From: Branchiostoma floridae
Taxonomy: Eukaryota; Chordata; Leptocardii; Amphioxiformes; Branchiostomatidae
Length of the DNA stretch: 64,000 bases
NCBI RefSeq assembly: GCF_000003815.2
Contig: NC_049989.1
Span: 11,821,704 to 11,885,703, forward strand
Reading direction: 5' to 3'
A model generated the notes under the pieces. The model searched no databases, had not been told where the DNA came from, and saw only the letters and a program-made list of their open reading frames with translations. Position 1 is the first letter of the stretch. Each line of letters begins with the position of its first letter. The translations under genes and the position numbers were made by a program. Of the stretch, positions 1 to 11,357 are shown piece by piece.

Positions 1-459
1 GATTTCAAGACAAGTTACTCGATACATCCTTACATTTGACACTGTTCTTGCAATGCAAAAATTGGTAAATACATAAAATACTGCTTTGTTATTAGAAAAT
101 GCACTAAAAGCTACATATCTGCCTTGATTTTGTTAGTTAGTAGAATTTAAGTTTTATTCTCTATTTTCGAAATTCACATTCCAGTTCCATGTTGCAATTA
201 GCCCTCGGGCAAGAACTTGCAACTAAACTTTCTTCTATAATAAATCTTCCTTAAAATCCGAATATTTCAGTAAACTTTGATTCATATCATATATGAAAAG
301 GGCTTACTGACTGTAACATTGCGGAAACGCACGGCGTTCACTGATATTAAATATGATATATCATATCACCATCTGAAGGTTAGAGTGATAAAGGAAAAGT
401 GGGACAACGCGGCCATTTCACACAGGCGTCTGGGACGGTTTTAGACTCTCGTACCTCGC
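1..459. other. unique DNA, no gene seen
   Basis: This is AT-rich sequence with stop codons in all frames. I see no repeat shared with the rest of the window and no recognisable motif. Confidence 0.5.
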
Positions 460-600
460 AGGGAAAATTCGATTTTCCGCCAATCAGAGAACAGAAGTAA
501 ATAACGTCCACCTTAATCAGCAGCTCATTCGTCATCCAATCAATGCGCTTCGATATCGGCCGTACAGGCGCGAAATTGGCGGGAAATTGCCAGGCGTGAA
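460..600. promoter_or_regulatory. CCAAT-box and E2F-site cluster
   Basis: Two CCAAT boxes (480-484 and 536-540, same strand, 56 bp apart) lie beside three E2F-type motifs. These are TTTTCCGCC at 473-481, overlapping the first CCAAT, then GGCGCGAAA at 567-575 directly followed by TTGGCGGGAAA at 576-586. Clustered NF-Y and E2F sites are typical of cell-cycle promoters in animals. No convincing coding sequence begins nearby: the 100-codon frame on the minus strand at 380-682 is not recognisable. It could equally be a distal element or part of an old repeat. Confidence 0.35.
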
Positions 601-607
601 AGGTCCC

Positions 608-625
608 TAATCTCCAAGCAGATGT
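608..625. repeat. TCTCCAAGCAGA terminal motif copy
   Basis: The sequence AATCTCCAAGCAGATGT is repeated in reverse at 7141-7158. Related versions end the hairpin elements at 53941-54130 and 61998-62098. It is probably the end of an old transposon whose other end I cannot find. Confidence 0.4.
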
Positions 626-979
626 ATGGCTTCGTCTTGTTTTTGGAAGATTTTTCGTGTTATAGTGTAACGTTCCTTTCACTTTGCACCGAGACTCGTG
701 TTAAGCAAAATACTACGCTTCAAAGATTACGAAACCACGCGAAATGGTGGTTCTTTCTTTCTAAGTGTAATACTTGATTTATGATGATTTAATTTTGTAT
801 AATGAATTGATGAATAAATGAATTATGATGATATTCAAGTTTACAATATATGGGCTATACTAACACAGATGAACTTTCATGCCAATTATGATGATGAATT
901 TTGTATAATTGTGTTTCACCCTAAACCCAGTTTAGCTACGCCTTTGTGTTGCTTAGTCATAAATTATATCAGTGATAAT
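626..979. other. unique DNA, no gene seen
   Basis: This is AT-rich sequence. The only frame of note is 67 codons, low in complexity and not recognisable. Confidence 0.45.
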
Positions 980-2165
980 ATAGATCGCCAAGGTTCAGCA
1001 AAACAAACCAGAACCATATAATAAATCAGACAATGCCCACTTTTAACCTTGCCCTATTTTTGCGGCCATCTTGAAACTTGGGATGTCAATCCTCACAATC
1101 TAATAAACCACGGAGAAGTGATAAGGCCTAGGAAAAAAATGTTGTGTTTCCTGTTTCAGTCCTTCAAAAACATAGGGTCGGTAGGTAGGGATTTTTTTCT
1201 TGAATTTTTTTAGGCTGACCAAAACTCTAGAGAGACATATTACAATACAGGTGAACCAAGGACGTTATATCATAACGTCCTTGGTTGAATAAAGTAAACT
1301 AAAATGCATGGGGACACATGTACATGTCTTTCAATGGCAAACTTTAATTTTGTGGATAATAGACATATTTATCCTTTAATAGATACAAATTTAGGACAAG
1401 TAGTGTTTCTACTTCAATTATAGGAAGCAGGCTGAATAAAAATTCCTGTGACTCTATTGCCCACCCCAGAAACAGAAAACACAACATTTTTTTAGCAAGG
1501 CCCATTCTAATACAGATCGCCAAGATCCACGAAAACAAACCAGAACCACACAATTAACTGCTGGAAATCGAAGATCAGTGACTGCCTTCAACCTTGTCCT
1601 ATTTCCGTGCCCATCTTGGGATGTCAATCCTCAGAATTTAATAAAACCCGGTGAACTGATAATACCGATCGCCAAGATTCACGAAAACAAACCAGAACCA
1701 CAGAATTAACTGCTCAAAATTGAAGATCAGTGACTTACCTTCAGGACTCGAAATACCACCTGCATATGCAGGTTAGTACAGGTAAAATTGGAGCTGTGCA
1801 GGTATTTCTGGTGTCTACCTGCAGATAACCTACACTGGTCCATATACTGGGTTTAATCCTTGTTTTTATACATAAAAGTCCTATGGTGAAGATGTATGTG
1901 GATTGCTATTAGCTGCAAATATGACTGTTACAACGTATATGAAGTGTAAAAGTATAACAGAAAAAATAGCAATGGTTCCGCAACAATTCTAGTATGATCC
2001 ATACTTCCTAAAATAAAAGTGGTGCAGGTAAAGTTTGTCTGGTACAGGTAATTTTCAATGTTACCTCCACCAGTGCAGGTATGCAGAAAAAAAAAGTATT
2101 TAGAGCCCTGACCATGCCCTATTTCTGTGCTCATCTTATGGTGTCAATCCTCACAATCTAATAAA
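980..2165 (+). repeat. direct repeat family, about four partial copies
   Basis: A unit carrying ATCGCCAAGATYCACGAAAA, CAAACCAGAACCA and GTCAATCCTCACAATCTAAT recurs at about 980-1122, 1507-1660, 1664-1740 and 2112-2165. The third and fourth pieces are two halves of one copy split by the hAT-like element at 1742-2110. The copies differ by substitutions and small gaps, so the array is not recent. No coding potential is visible. Confidence 0.7.
1742..2110. mobile_element. non-autonomous hAT-like element
   Basis: This 369 bp insertion splits a copy of the surrounding direct repeat. Its ends are imperfect terminal inverted repeats: CAGGACTCGAAATAC on the left pairs with GTATTTAGAGCCCTG on the right with two mismatches. 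The CAG...CTG termini suit the hAT superfamily. Internally it repeats GTGCAGGTA and GGTACAGGTA motifs near both ends, as hAT subterminal repeats do. I could not find a clean 8 bp target duplication, so the class is an inference. No transposase is encoded. Confidence 0.6.
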
Positions 2166-4529
2166 AGAGTAGAGTAGAGTAGATTCTAGAATAGAATTCG
2201 TCGGTTAGGTAGGAGTCTCGCTCCAGTTGAAAGCAAAGTCGTGAGGTACTGTGAAGTGTTCGTCAACCAGCGAGGGCGTCTGCTTCATATTTTAGCCGGT
2301 TCACCTACCGAGAAATTGCACCAAACAAGCCAATAATCATTCCGCCATTGATGCCTCTCCCCCCGGCCTCGCCCTCAACCAGAGCGTGAAAGGACTTCCT
2401 TGTTCCGAACTCAAAGGGCGACTCTCCTGGTTTCTATTAGCGCAAGACTCGCCCCCAACACCCCAAGGATCGGGGCTATTTTAACCAACATGATCAACAA
2501 CAAATCCCTCCAATTTCTTTTCCCTGTGATCCACGGCGACTTGTACACGATCTTTAAAGCCGCTCGGGCGATGAGGACGCCGAGAATCGTTCCCGTCTCC
2601 CTACAATAACGGGGAACGAACGGGCCAGGCGATAAAATCAGAAATGGACTTCTAATGGGCGGGGAAACAAAGAGAACCAGCTGATGAAATGACCGTCTGT
2701 AACCCCTGTTGTGTTATTAACCTCTCTATGACTTCGGAAGTCTCTCTGCAGCTTTTATTAAAAATAAGTTACTATTTCATATGACGCGCCAATAATTGCT
2801 TTAAAAAACAGAAACGACGAACATAACAGCCCAGAAAACATATCTGCCCGTAGATTACCATAACGAATTATTTGGCTTGATCATAAAGACAGTTAGTGAT
2901 ATATTAACCATGTCCAACACTATCATGGCTTACCTTACGGTGTAAGCCGGTAGGAACGGACCAAGGTGAGTGTATTCTTAGTAGAACAGGTTCCAAGGAC
3001 GGCTTGATGTTTGTTGATGCCGGGATTTAGCCCGAAAGATGACGTCCGACCCACAGCTGTTCTGTAGTGACGGGGGGCGAGTCCCGGGACACCGCCTTGT
3101 TTGGGTTCGTCAGGTCTCCCCCTCCCACCCAGCTGAGCTCCGCTGTATACAAGAAAGGAGGGACAAAAAAACTTGAAGATACAAACGAGAAAGAGAGCGA
3201 GCGTGACGAATACATTATCAACTCCTTCTCCACACACAACACGCTACTTGGAGGGAAAGTGGTCGTCGCTATAGCAACGGCTGCCAAAAGACATCTGGGG
3301 GAATACAGAACATAATTGACACGAGCTTTCACGCACTGTGCCCGCTACACTCATCAAATCGCCATCGGTTTTTCTACCTTTCTCTCAGTACTGACAGGAG
3401 ATTTGACGGAAAAGCTGGTATGTGTCCTTGTTCCCACACTATATACCGTCCCTATAAGATACATCTGGTACTCAGAATAAATAAACGGACACAAAAGGTA
3501 CGACGGGTTTTCCCTATGCGATCGGGCCGGTTGCTTGCGGGCTGACCCATTCCGTGATGTCACGAAACACTCCCGATGACACAATTCCCATCGACACATT
3601 TTGTCAGAAGTAATAAACATCAAGACTGGCCTTCCTGGATAGCCTTACATTAATATGGTATCATATAAACCATAACACGACGTGGCGAATATAGACAGGT
3701 ATGATTTTGATGGGAGTGAACACAGACAGCGAAGCTTTCAAACCAAAACATCATAGAACTACATGCGTGAAACAAAACGTTACAAGTGTACTGTGCATAT
3801 ACATATGCAATTGTCAGGGAGATAACTAACGCAATAGGAAGACATCTGCACATTTATTTACCTTAAGTTTCTCCAAATGCTGCGCTGGCTTCACGCTAAG
3901 AGTTTTATCATCCGCTTGCTAGTCCATGTGATGTAGCGGTGCTAGCTGGATGTCTCGTGCGGGTTGACAACTCGCACCACGGTGTCAAACGGTCTTGAAC
4001 AGCGGTCACCCCGCCTTCTAGTCTCGTACAAGACAACGATAAGGTTTCCTTCGAAGAAGCCTTCAGTCCTGAGTTGAAGAGGTCACAAGATACAAGTAAA
4101 CGTCAAACAAAACCCGTCCAAGACCGTCTCTCCCACACAACAGACGATAGAATGAATGGCGCGCGCTCCCTGTCTCTCTCTCAGTCTTTCAAAATTTGGG
4201 GTTCGCGCAGGGAGCAACCATTTTCAGACCAGGGGTGGGTGTAGTAGCCTGTGGGTCCCTCTCATCCAATTATAAAGACATTTTCTTCGCTGATAAATGT
4301 TCATTGGTGCGTTGTAAGCTGGGTGTACCTAATCGAATTGTAATCTCCGAGGGGATTACAGCACGGTTGATGAAACCTTGCCCCTTTAACGAGCTGTATT
4401 AAAGAACTCCCTAACTTTACGATCACTGCACTCCTTACACATATGGTCTACTTTAGCAGGCTCTACAACTCAAGTTTCCTTGAAGCTCATAATGTAATTA
4501 TTAGGAGGTTTCGTTTTCGGGAATGCGTA
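2166..4529. other. low-repeat DNA, GC-rich part at 2200-2700
   Basis: No exon, RNA gene or mobile element is recognised. The segment 2200-2700 is GC- and CpG-richer than its surroundings and carries short ATTA/TAAT cores and CCAAT-like motifs, so it may be conserved non-coding DNA. The 100-codon minus-strand frames near 2935-3332 overlap one another in different frames and resemble no family. Confidence 0.35.
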
Positions 4530-4710
4530 CATGCGTTTGTTTGTTTGTTTGTTTGTTTGTTTGTTTAACGCTTTATTCATTCATGAGAAACTCACATGCA
4601 GACCGCTTTTCATTGAGATCCTGACTTGACGAAGATAAGGGTCGGATAAAATATACCAGAGATACAGTATGCGTGTTTGTGACGACATAATTCTGGAAGC
4701 TGTGGATTGA
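4530..4710 (-). repeat. non-LTR retrotransposon 3' end with CAAA tail
   Basis: Read on the minus strand, the sequence runs through a CAATGAAAAGCGGTCTG block and CATGAATGAATAAAG into a (CAAA)n tail, seen on the plus strand as (TTTG)n at 4537-4566. Two more copies are at 33980-34250 (minus) and 53835-53940 (plus). A shared 3' region ending in a short microsatellite tail is typical of CR1/L2-like retrotransposons or SINEs that borrow their tails. Only this 3' part is present and no reverse transcriptase is encoded here. Confidence 0.6.
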
Positions 4711-4767
4711 TCTTGATAATATGGGGCATGTAGATCTATGTTGGCAAAGTGAAGAAATTATTAGATT

Positions 4768-4830
4768 GTGCGCCTTCTAGTGGCCTTTTATGGTACTGCA
4801 GTAGGACTTCCCGTCAATGAAAGGTGACAT
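4768..4830. repeat. GGTACTGCAG repeat-family fragment
   Basis: TAGTGGCCTTTTATGGTACT and the adjacent CTGCAG core match the arms of the inverted-repeat element at 34531-34846. Further fragments lie at 8424-8475, 40805-40935 and 55925-56045. The family's other end is not visible here. Confidence 0.45.
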
Positions 4831-6137
4831 CAGAGATCTTGTGAAGTACAGATATTTTTGCAGGTACAAGTATAAACACACATATCACATTACAACTACA
4901 CAACTTTGGTTACAAATATAAATATACCAGGTACTAATTATATCTGAAAAGTTTTTGTGTTGTTTTTGTTTTTAAATTTTACATATGAGCTAATTTTAAG
5001 AAGCGTTCGCTTTCTTAGACTTCTTTCGGTTGCGCGCTACTATTAGGGACCGTTCACAAGATGCTAGTACTTGAAAAAAAAATGCCAACTCGCGTTCCTT
5101 CACCTCTGCAGCAATGTACCGTCCCGAAGTAAAATGTTGCGTTTTCTCGGCGTGCTTGTAGCCCGTCTGTGTCCGGAGGGCTGACAGTTGGTTATTCAGC
5201 AGGACCGGCGTGACTAATCTTGTTCCCCGGGAGGGCAGAAGCCTCAGGCCGGGGAGCCTGCTGTAGTCTCGTACCCTGCTCTGTTGTAGTCTCGCTACTA
5301 GACGTCTTATAGGATGCCTCGGAGCTTATGGCATCGAGTTGAAGCCACACTATGTTTAAGTTATATCTGTTGATATACACTTCATAAACAAAAGTTGGAT
5401 ATAGGGAGAGGAAGAAATAAAGATATTTCTCAACGGTATTTCTCAACGGCATTTCGAACTATGACTTTCGTCTATTTCACGCGAAGTACACGCAATTAGG
5501 GTAGCAGGTACTAGCGCTAGCTATAGGTGGCATAAAAAAGCAAGGGTAATGACAATCTTGAAAGGTCTCACACGATTTTGTTACAGCAGCGCGTCGTCAT
5601 TCTGGAAATATATTAGTCATTTCACATTTTGTTCGGTTTTGTCTCCTTGGTTTTGTCTGATCATTGTTTTGCTTAAATTGTTCTTATTGGCTATGCTTTC
5701 CCGCGGGATGGGACAGTCCATTGTAGGACCCGTGGGGGGGTGGATAGGGCGATTGTGTCGCTATAATCACAACCAGCTCCATCGGTCAAACCTTCTCCAA
5801 GCAGATCCTACGGTGCCATACGATAAAGGAGTATAGTCGGCCAAAGGGCCACTGGAGGTAGTACAATGAGGACGTAAACTGTTAACACAGATACCGTCAA
5901 GACCAAATGAAGATCAACTTTCTCCTCTCAAGTCAATAGTCTGTCTCGCTCGAGCTCCGATAACATACTTAGTATTTTGTGTCAGCGAACTGATGAGCCC
6001 CACAAACATAATTTTTACTATATTGGTAAACAATATCTTTAAAACTTTGTGTGTTTTGTTGTCTTTTTAGTCATGCTTCTTTATTCTCGTGAAGTCAATG
6101 GTTACACGAACCAGATCACTCAAAATTTCATACTTTA
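4831..6137. other. unique DNA, no gene seen
   Basis: This is mixed AT- and GC-rich sequence. The frames of 86 and 95 codons at 5192-5452 and 5549-5836 are not recognisable. A CTCCAAGCAGATC motif near 5796 resembles the recurrent transposon end motif described elsewhere. Confidence 0.4.
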
Positions 6138-6361
6138 ATCAACGCTAGTTCACCTTTATCCGCGAGTTAACCTATATCTGTGTATAAAAAACATCTATGG
6201 ATGGAAGGCATCTATGTAATATCAAGTTGGTGGTTTCAAACAATTTTTTTTTAAACTATTGCAATGGGACCACCATCCTTCGACTTTATAAACCTATACA
6301 TACCCTGTTTTGAATACAACTGATATAGGTTTACCTCGGATAAAGGTGAACTGGCGTTAAT
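6138..6361. mobile_element. MITE with about 40 bp inverted repeats
   Basis: The left arm at 6138-6179 (core AGTTCACCTTTATCCG) is matched in reverse at 6322-6360 (core CGGATAAAGGTGAACT) with few mismatches. The interior also has partial dyad symmetry (GGTGGTTTCAAAC against GGGACCACC), so the whole 220 bp could fold on itself. It is non-coding and AT-rich. The superfamily is not determined. Confidence 0.7.
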
Positions 6362-7699
6362 AGGTTGCAGCGAGGTTGCAGCGCAGTCACTGTTTAGTGG
6401 GGGGGGGGGGGCGTTTTGGCGCCGAACCTCTAACGGTGATGCGCGAAAATGACTAACTTCTGTAAACGGATATTTCGGAGATCGATTGAAAGGCCCATTT
6501 CAGCCAGGTTCTGAGATTAAAGTTCTCTAAGCTCGGTCTTTGGAGACCGATTTCACAATTAAGGTGTGTTAGGACGGAACACACGCAAACTGGTCGTTTG
6601 TGTACCCGACTAGAAAGTCGATGAAAAAAAAAAAAATGCCGTTTTAATTTGCTTGGCGGTGGGGTTTTACGTTAATTTGCTCCAGCAGCGTTGATTATCA
6701 ATGATTAAAGAAGACCGCTGTTGTGTTAAACATTCAGAAAAGGGGGACTGTGGAGCGAAAATTGATTAATTACAACCCGTGCTATAAGATCCTTAAAAAC
6801 ATCAATGTCTTCAAAATGGTACTCTCAGCAGCAACTAGTATAATGGAGTATACCACACTGTCTTCAGGAAGGGGGTGTAAGACTGAAATACCGCAGTACC
6901 GGAAAATACTGCAAGGGGGTCCAAACTTGTCATATCTTTTCAGGACCTAAATGACACGAAGAAGAAGAAGAAGGACCTAAATAACTACCAACGTGCCAAC
7001 ATTCATATAAATCCATCGAAATCATTTTGATTTATGGGTAAAAACACACAAACACAACCAAGACAGTAGCCTTGTCGGAGGCAAAAAGGGGTACAACTAA
7101 AATGCCGCCCAAAAGGGTGTGAAACACCGAGACTGATTCTTACATCTGCTTGGAGATTACAAACCGCGAGAGACTGGGAATTCGGAAAAGCTCAGCTCTA
7201 ATATTTCAACGTTATGTTAGCAAAATGTGTCTTTCGTATCCCTTGAATGACCTTGCATTTCGTTCTGCTGCGGTGTTTGTGTTTCATTGAAAACGTTTCT
7301 AATATTTCTATCAAAATTCAACACTTTCCATATCCAACGTTAAGAAAATGTAATAAAAGTAAAATACCCCCCCCCCCCCCAAAAAAAACGAAACAGAATC
7401 TTAAAGACCAGTATAAAGATACGGGGAAAATGAAAACTTCAAGGTCATTTGGCCAAGTTGAATCTGTCATTTGACCGACATGGCAAAGAAAGGCGGAGGG
7501 ATACAAAGTCGACAAGATCTCCGTCCTTATGGCGCAGGGAGTGAAATATGATAACTTGATTACCTTTATCCCTTGAAGGGCTGTTAAGGCATTTGGGGAT
7601 TTCTACTTTATCCAAACCTAAGCCGCCCTTTCTACATATAGATGGCTGGATCACGGATATGGCATGTCAGGGCACGGTATCCGTGGCTTCGTGAATTCC
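6362..7699. other. unique DNA with homopolymer tracts
   Basis: There is a 13 bp G run (6399-6411), an A-rich run near 6624, a GAA triplet run near 6958-6973 and a 14 bp C run at 7367-7380 followed by A8. A reversed copy of the AAGCAGATGT motif is at 7141-7158. No gene is recognised. Confidence 0.45.
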
Positions 7700-7702
7700 C
7701 TA

Positions 7703-7840
7703 GGCCAGACTGACTTCATTACATGGATGCCATCTACCGGTGCATCAATTTTGTCCGTTTCCAAAAAAAAGGCCGCGACCATGTTGCAAAGCACGCTGCA
7801 AAGAAGCTGAAAAATGGCCAAATATATGCCGTACATTGCA
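7703..7840 (+). mobile_element. partial GGCC-ended MITE
   Basis: The stretch begins GGCC and carries CATTACATGGATGCCATC and CATCAATTTTGTCCGTTTCC. These match one end of the complete element at 36056-36447 and the partial copy at 43399-43520. Only one end is found here, so it is truncated or has diverged at the other end. Confidence 0.55.
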
Positions 7841-8640
7841 CACAAAAAATCAGAAAACGGATACTAAGGCCTACGTCACATTTCAAACCGGGGGCCCGGC
7901 CGGGCAGCTTTTTGGAACGAAAAGTATGACATCAAAGACACTAAACTACACAAGACGTAAAGAGAATAGAAGATACAGAAAAACGCGGGATATATGTATC
8001 CAATTCACTTCCATTTACATCAATTGATACATGTAAAACTCACTGATGGAATGTAGTTGAATAAGTCGCACGCCTCCTATCGTCGAGGTGAAAAAGTTCA
8101 TCCGCAAACTTTGAAATTTCCTTCAGCAATATTACCATGAATAGTCACACCACCATATTAGTAGATCATAGCATACTAGAGTTGTCAGTTTTAGACTAGA
8201 ATTTCCTTGTTAACAAGAAAACTTCAGACAGTCAAACGAGTCAAACCTGTACTTGTGACCATCTCTACCTAAAGGACAATACGGTCAATTTGGCCATTTT
8301 ACTCCATGTACTCCATTTGATAATTGTTTCCAAGAATTATGTCAGTAGTGACCATCTGTCTGCATAGACTAGATATGATCGACCGCCTTCGGTATTTTGG
8401 ACTGTATTCCGAGCTAAATATCCAAACTGAAAGTCCTGCTGCAGTAACGCAGAAAGCCGCTAGGAAGCTGATTGTCAAACATGACCTTCGTTTTCTCAAA
8501 CCCTACCCGATTAACAAATGTTATAAGGAGGGAACCATCCACAGCTTCTAGAGTTATGCTGACAACAGACAGATACGCGAACAAGTACCCCCCAAAACAT
8601 AACCCTCATGGCAATGGTCATGGTTTGTTTCACAGGCCAG
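7841..8640. other. unique DNA with a repeat fragment at 8424-8475
   Basis: A piece at 8424-8475 (AGTCCTGCTGCAGTAACGCA, then AAGCCGCTAGGAAG) belongs to the family of the 34531-34846 element. The rest is unique and without recognisable coding sequence. Confidence 0.4.
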
Positions 8641-9095
8641 ATTCAGTGCTCAGACCCGACAACTAACAACGGTTCTCCCCCGACAACACAGCCTTATTAA
8701 ACCTCCTCTACGACAAAAGTGGACAAAGAAAAATCGCCCGGAAAATCGGAGACGACGACGTGAAAGGAAACGACGACGACCCATCCCGGGAGGGGGACAA
8801 AAAAGGTGATCATTACCGCGTACGATAGACCGTATGGAATGCCAGCCCGGGAAAAATAAGCCTGTTAAGGAAAACGTACTAACTAGCAATCAGACCAAAC
8901 TGTCAGGCGTCGCGCACTGTTTGGGAGAGAAAGAGCCCGTCAGAACAGTCTGCTCTGAATGGATAATCAACTTATCAGGGCCTTGGCGGTGAAGTAGAGT
9001 CCATTAAAACCGCCCAGTCCCCGTCTCCGTATCACCCGAGCCGTGAAAGGGAGTCTTCACAAAGGTGAACCGCTCGCGACGCTATGGGGAAACTT
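8641..9095. other. GC- and CpG-richer unique segment
   Basis: This low-repeat segment contains ACGACGACG and CCCGGG clusters, TTATTAAA, TTATCAGG (GATA-like) and CATTAAAA motifs. Its composition differs from the AT-rich flanks. It could be a conserved regulatory element, but the only evidence is composition and lack of repeats. Confidence 0.25.
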
Positions 9096-9109
9096 TTATC
9101 TTAATGGCC

Positions 9110-9700
9110 ATCCCTTCGGTATACCGTGATGCTAATATTCAACTTTGCGTCGCATCCTTTTTAGGCCTTTAATGCATACTAACGCTGCTACGTACTGGTA
9201 TTCAGAAGAAAAATGTAACGATACACGGACTGAAAAAGGACAAGCGTTGGGGCAACCTTGTCGCTATGGGAAGGGGGAGGGGGGAGGTTTACCAGCTCCT
9301 GAACCTATTCAAACTTAGATGGTAACTTACATGCTAATATTCGACTTTGTGCCCTGTCCCTTTTTGCCTTTAATGCATACTAACGCTGCTACGCACTGGT
9401 ATTCGGAAGAAAAACGATTAACGGACTGAAAAAGGGCAAGCGTTGGAGCAACCTTGTCGCTATGGGATAGGGGAGGGGGGAGTTTATTCGAACTTAGATG
9501 GTAACTTACATGCTAATATTCAGTTTTTGTCGCATTCTTTTATGTCTTTGATGCATACTAACGATGCAAGTACGTAGTCAGAAGACTGAAACCGGCACAC
9601 TGAAAGAAAGAGGACAAGCGTTGTTATAACCTTGGGGGGGGGGGGGGGGGGGGACCAACTCTCGGACTATTCAAGGTTAGATGGATTACTAATATAACTA
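9110..9700 (+). repeat. tandem repeat, three units of about 180-200 bp
   Basis: The anchor ATGCTAATATTC occurs at 9129, 9331 and 9510. Each unit continues with AATGCATACTAACG, GGACTGAAAAAGG and AACCTTGTCGCTATGGG-like blocks. The third copy is the most diverged, and its G-rich stretch has expanded into a 20 bp G run (9634-9653). No coding potential is seen. Confidence 0.75.
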
Positions 9701-10104
9701 CAGGGCGTACACACACCAACTAACAAGCCATGTGTTTGTAGTAGAACCTTGTTAGGCATTAAAAAAAGTCTTAAAAATAAAAACGTCTACTCATCACGAA
9801 CACAAGCTTACATGAACACACGTTAGAAGCAGATTTGTAACGTACTCTGCCGACAGATAAACCCTTGGACGTCGGTCATTGCGGCTTACTGGCGTATAAC
9901 ACATAACATTGTTATCTCGCCCTGAAATTGCACATCATTTTGTACAGCCAGCATTTTCTACAAATTCGTTGCCAATTTAGACGTCTACATTACCTTTGGT
10001 GCACGCAGACTGTTAGTAATTACGGCGAGTTGCCAAAGTCGATGTATTGAACGGCTTTCATGTTGTGGCGCTGTGTGAGTGTAACGTTATCTTAGACAGA
10101 TGTA
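9701..10104. other. unique spacer between two tandem arrays
   Basis: I see no repeat, gene or motif in this spacer. Confidence 0.45.
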
Positions 10105-11335
10105 GGCAATGTCAATGCCGGCCATTTCGTTACCCCGTGCATTAGAGTCATATATTGTCAGGATTACAAGTAAAGAACAGGGGGGATTTAGCGCAACATC
10201 AGCAATATGTACCAACTTCAGGTCATTGTACTTGTAGACAGAAAGCTAGGTAGTTTTTAGTTCTGTGTGGTAGCCATAGAAGCGATGGGATCTAATTATT
10301 CAATAATGTTTGGACAGAATAAGTCAATAGCACTGTCAGCCATTTCGCTATCCCGTGCATTGAAGTAGTATATTGTCAGGATTACAAGTAACGAATAGGG
10401 GAGGATAAGGCACAACATCCTCAAAATGTGCCACTGATCTCGGGTCATTCTAGCTGTAGACAGACAGCTAGGTAGTTTTGTGTGTTGGCCAGAGAAGCGA
10501 GGAGATCTAGTTATTCAATAATGTTTGACAGCTTAAGTCAATAGAAATGTCAAACATTTCGTTACCCCGTGCATCGCAGTAGTATATTGTCAGGATTACA
10601 AGTGACGAATAGGGGTGGATAAGCACAACATCAACAAAATGTGATCTCGGGTCATTCTAGTTGAAGACAGACGACTAGTAGGTAGTTTTGTGTGGTGACC
10701 AGAGAACCAACCGATGGGATCTAATTATTCAGCTGTGTTTGGACAGAATAAGTCAATGGCACTGTCAAGCGTTTCGTTACCCCGCGTGCATTACAGTAGT
10801 ATGTTGTCAGGATTGCAAGTAAAGAATATGGGAGGATAAGGCACAACATTAGCATCAGTAAAATGTGCCAATCTCAGGCCATTCTATGTATGCCAGACGG
10901 ATGTTACCCCGTGCATTACAGTAGTATATTGTCAGGATTACAAGTAAAGAGTAGGGGAGGATAAGGCACAACATCCCAAAATGTGCCACCAATCTCGGGT
11001 CATTCTAGCTATAGACAGACAGCTAGGTATTTTTGTGTGGTGGCCAGAGAAGCGATGGGATCTAATTATTCAATAATGTTTGGACAGAATAAGTTAATAG
11101 CACTGTCAGCCATTTCGTTACCCCGTGCATTACAGTAGTATATGATAAGTATTACAGGTAAAGAATAAGGGATGATAAGGCACAACGTTAAAATCAGCAA
11201 AATATGCCGCCAGTCTCAGGCCAAACGGATGGCTAGTTAGTTTCGTGCAATGACCTGGGTTCATAATTGTACTACAATGTTTGGACAAATGAAGTCAACG
11301 CCAACGTCGCCTATTTCGTTAATAGAGCTAGGGAC
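10105..11335 (+). repeat. satellite-like array, period about 214 bp
   Basis: The block CATTTCGTTACCCCGTGCAT recurs with its CCCGTGC core at 10134, 10352, 10566, 10781, 10908 and 11122. A degenerate last unit runs to about 11335. Spacings are 218, 214, 215, 127 and 214 bp, so one unit is internally deleted. Other shared blocks are TATTGTCAGGATTACAAGTA, GACAGCTAGGTAGTTTT and GGGATCTAATTATTCA. The array stops about 25 bp before the 3' end of the Helitron-like element. Confidence 0.85.
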
Positions 11336-11357
11336 ACCACAGTTATATATTATGAAA

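Noticed and set aside
5851-5872. let-7-like GGAGGTAGTACAATGA
   Set aside because: Only part of the seed region matches, and I see no precursor hairpin.
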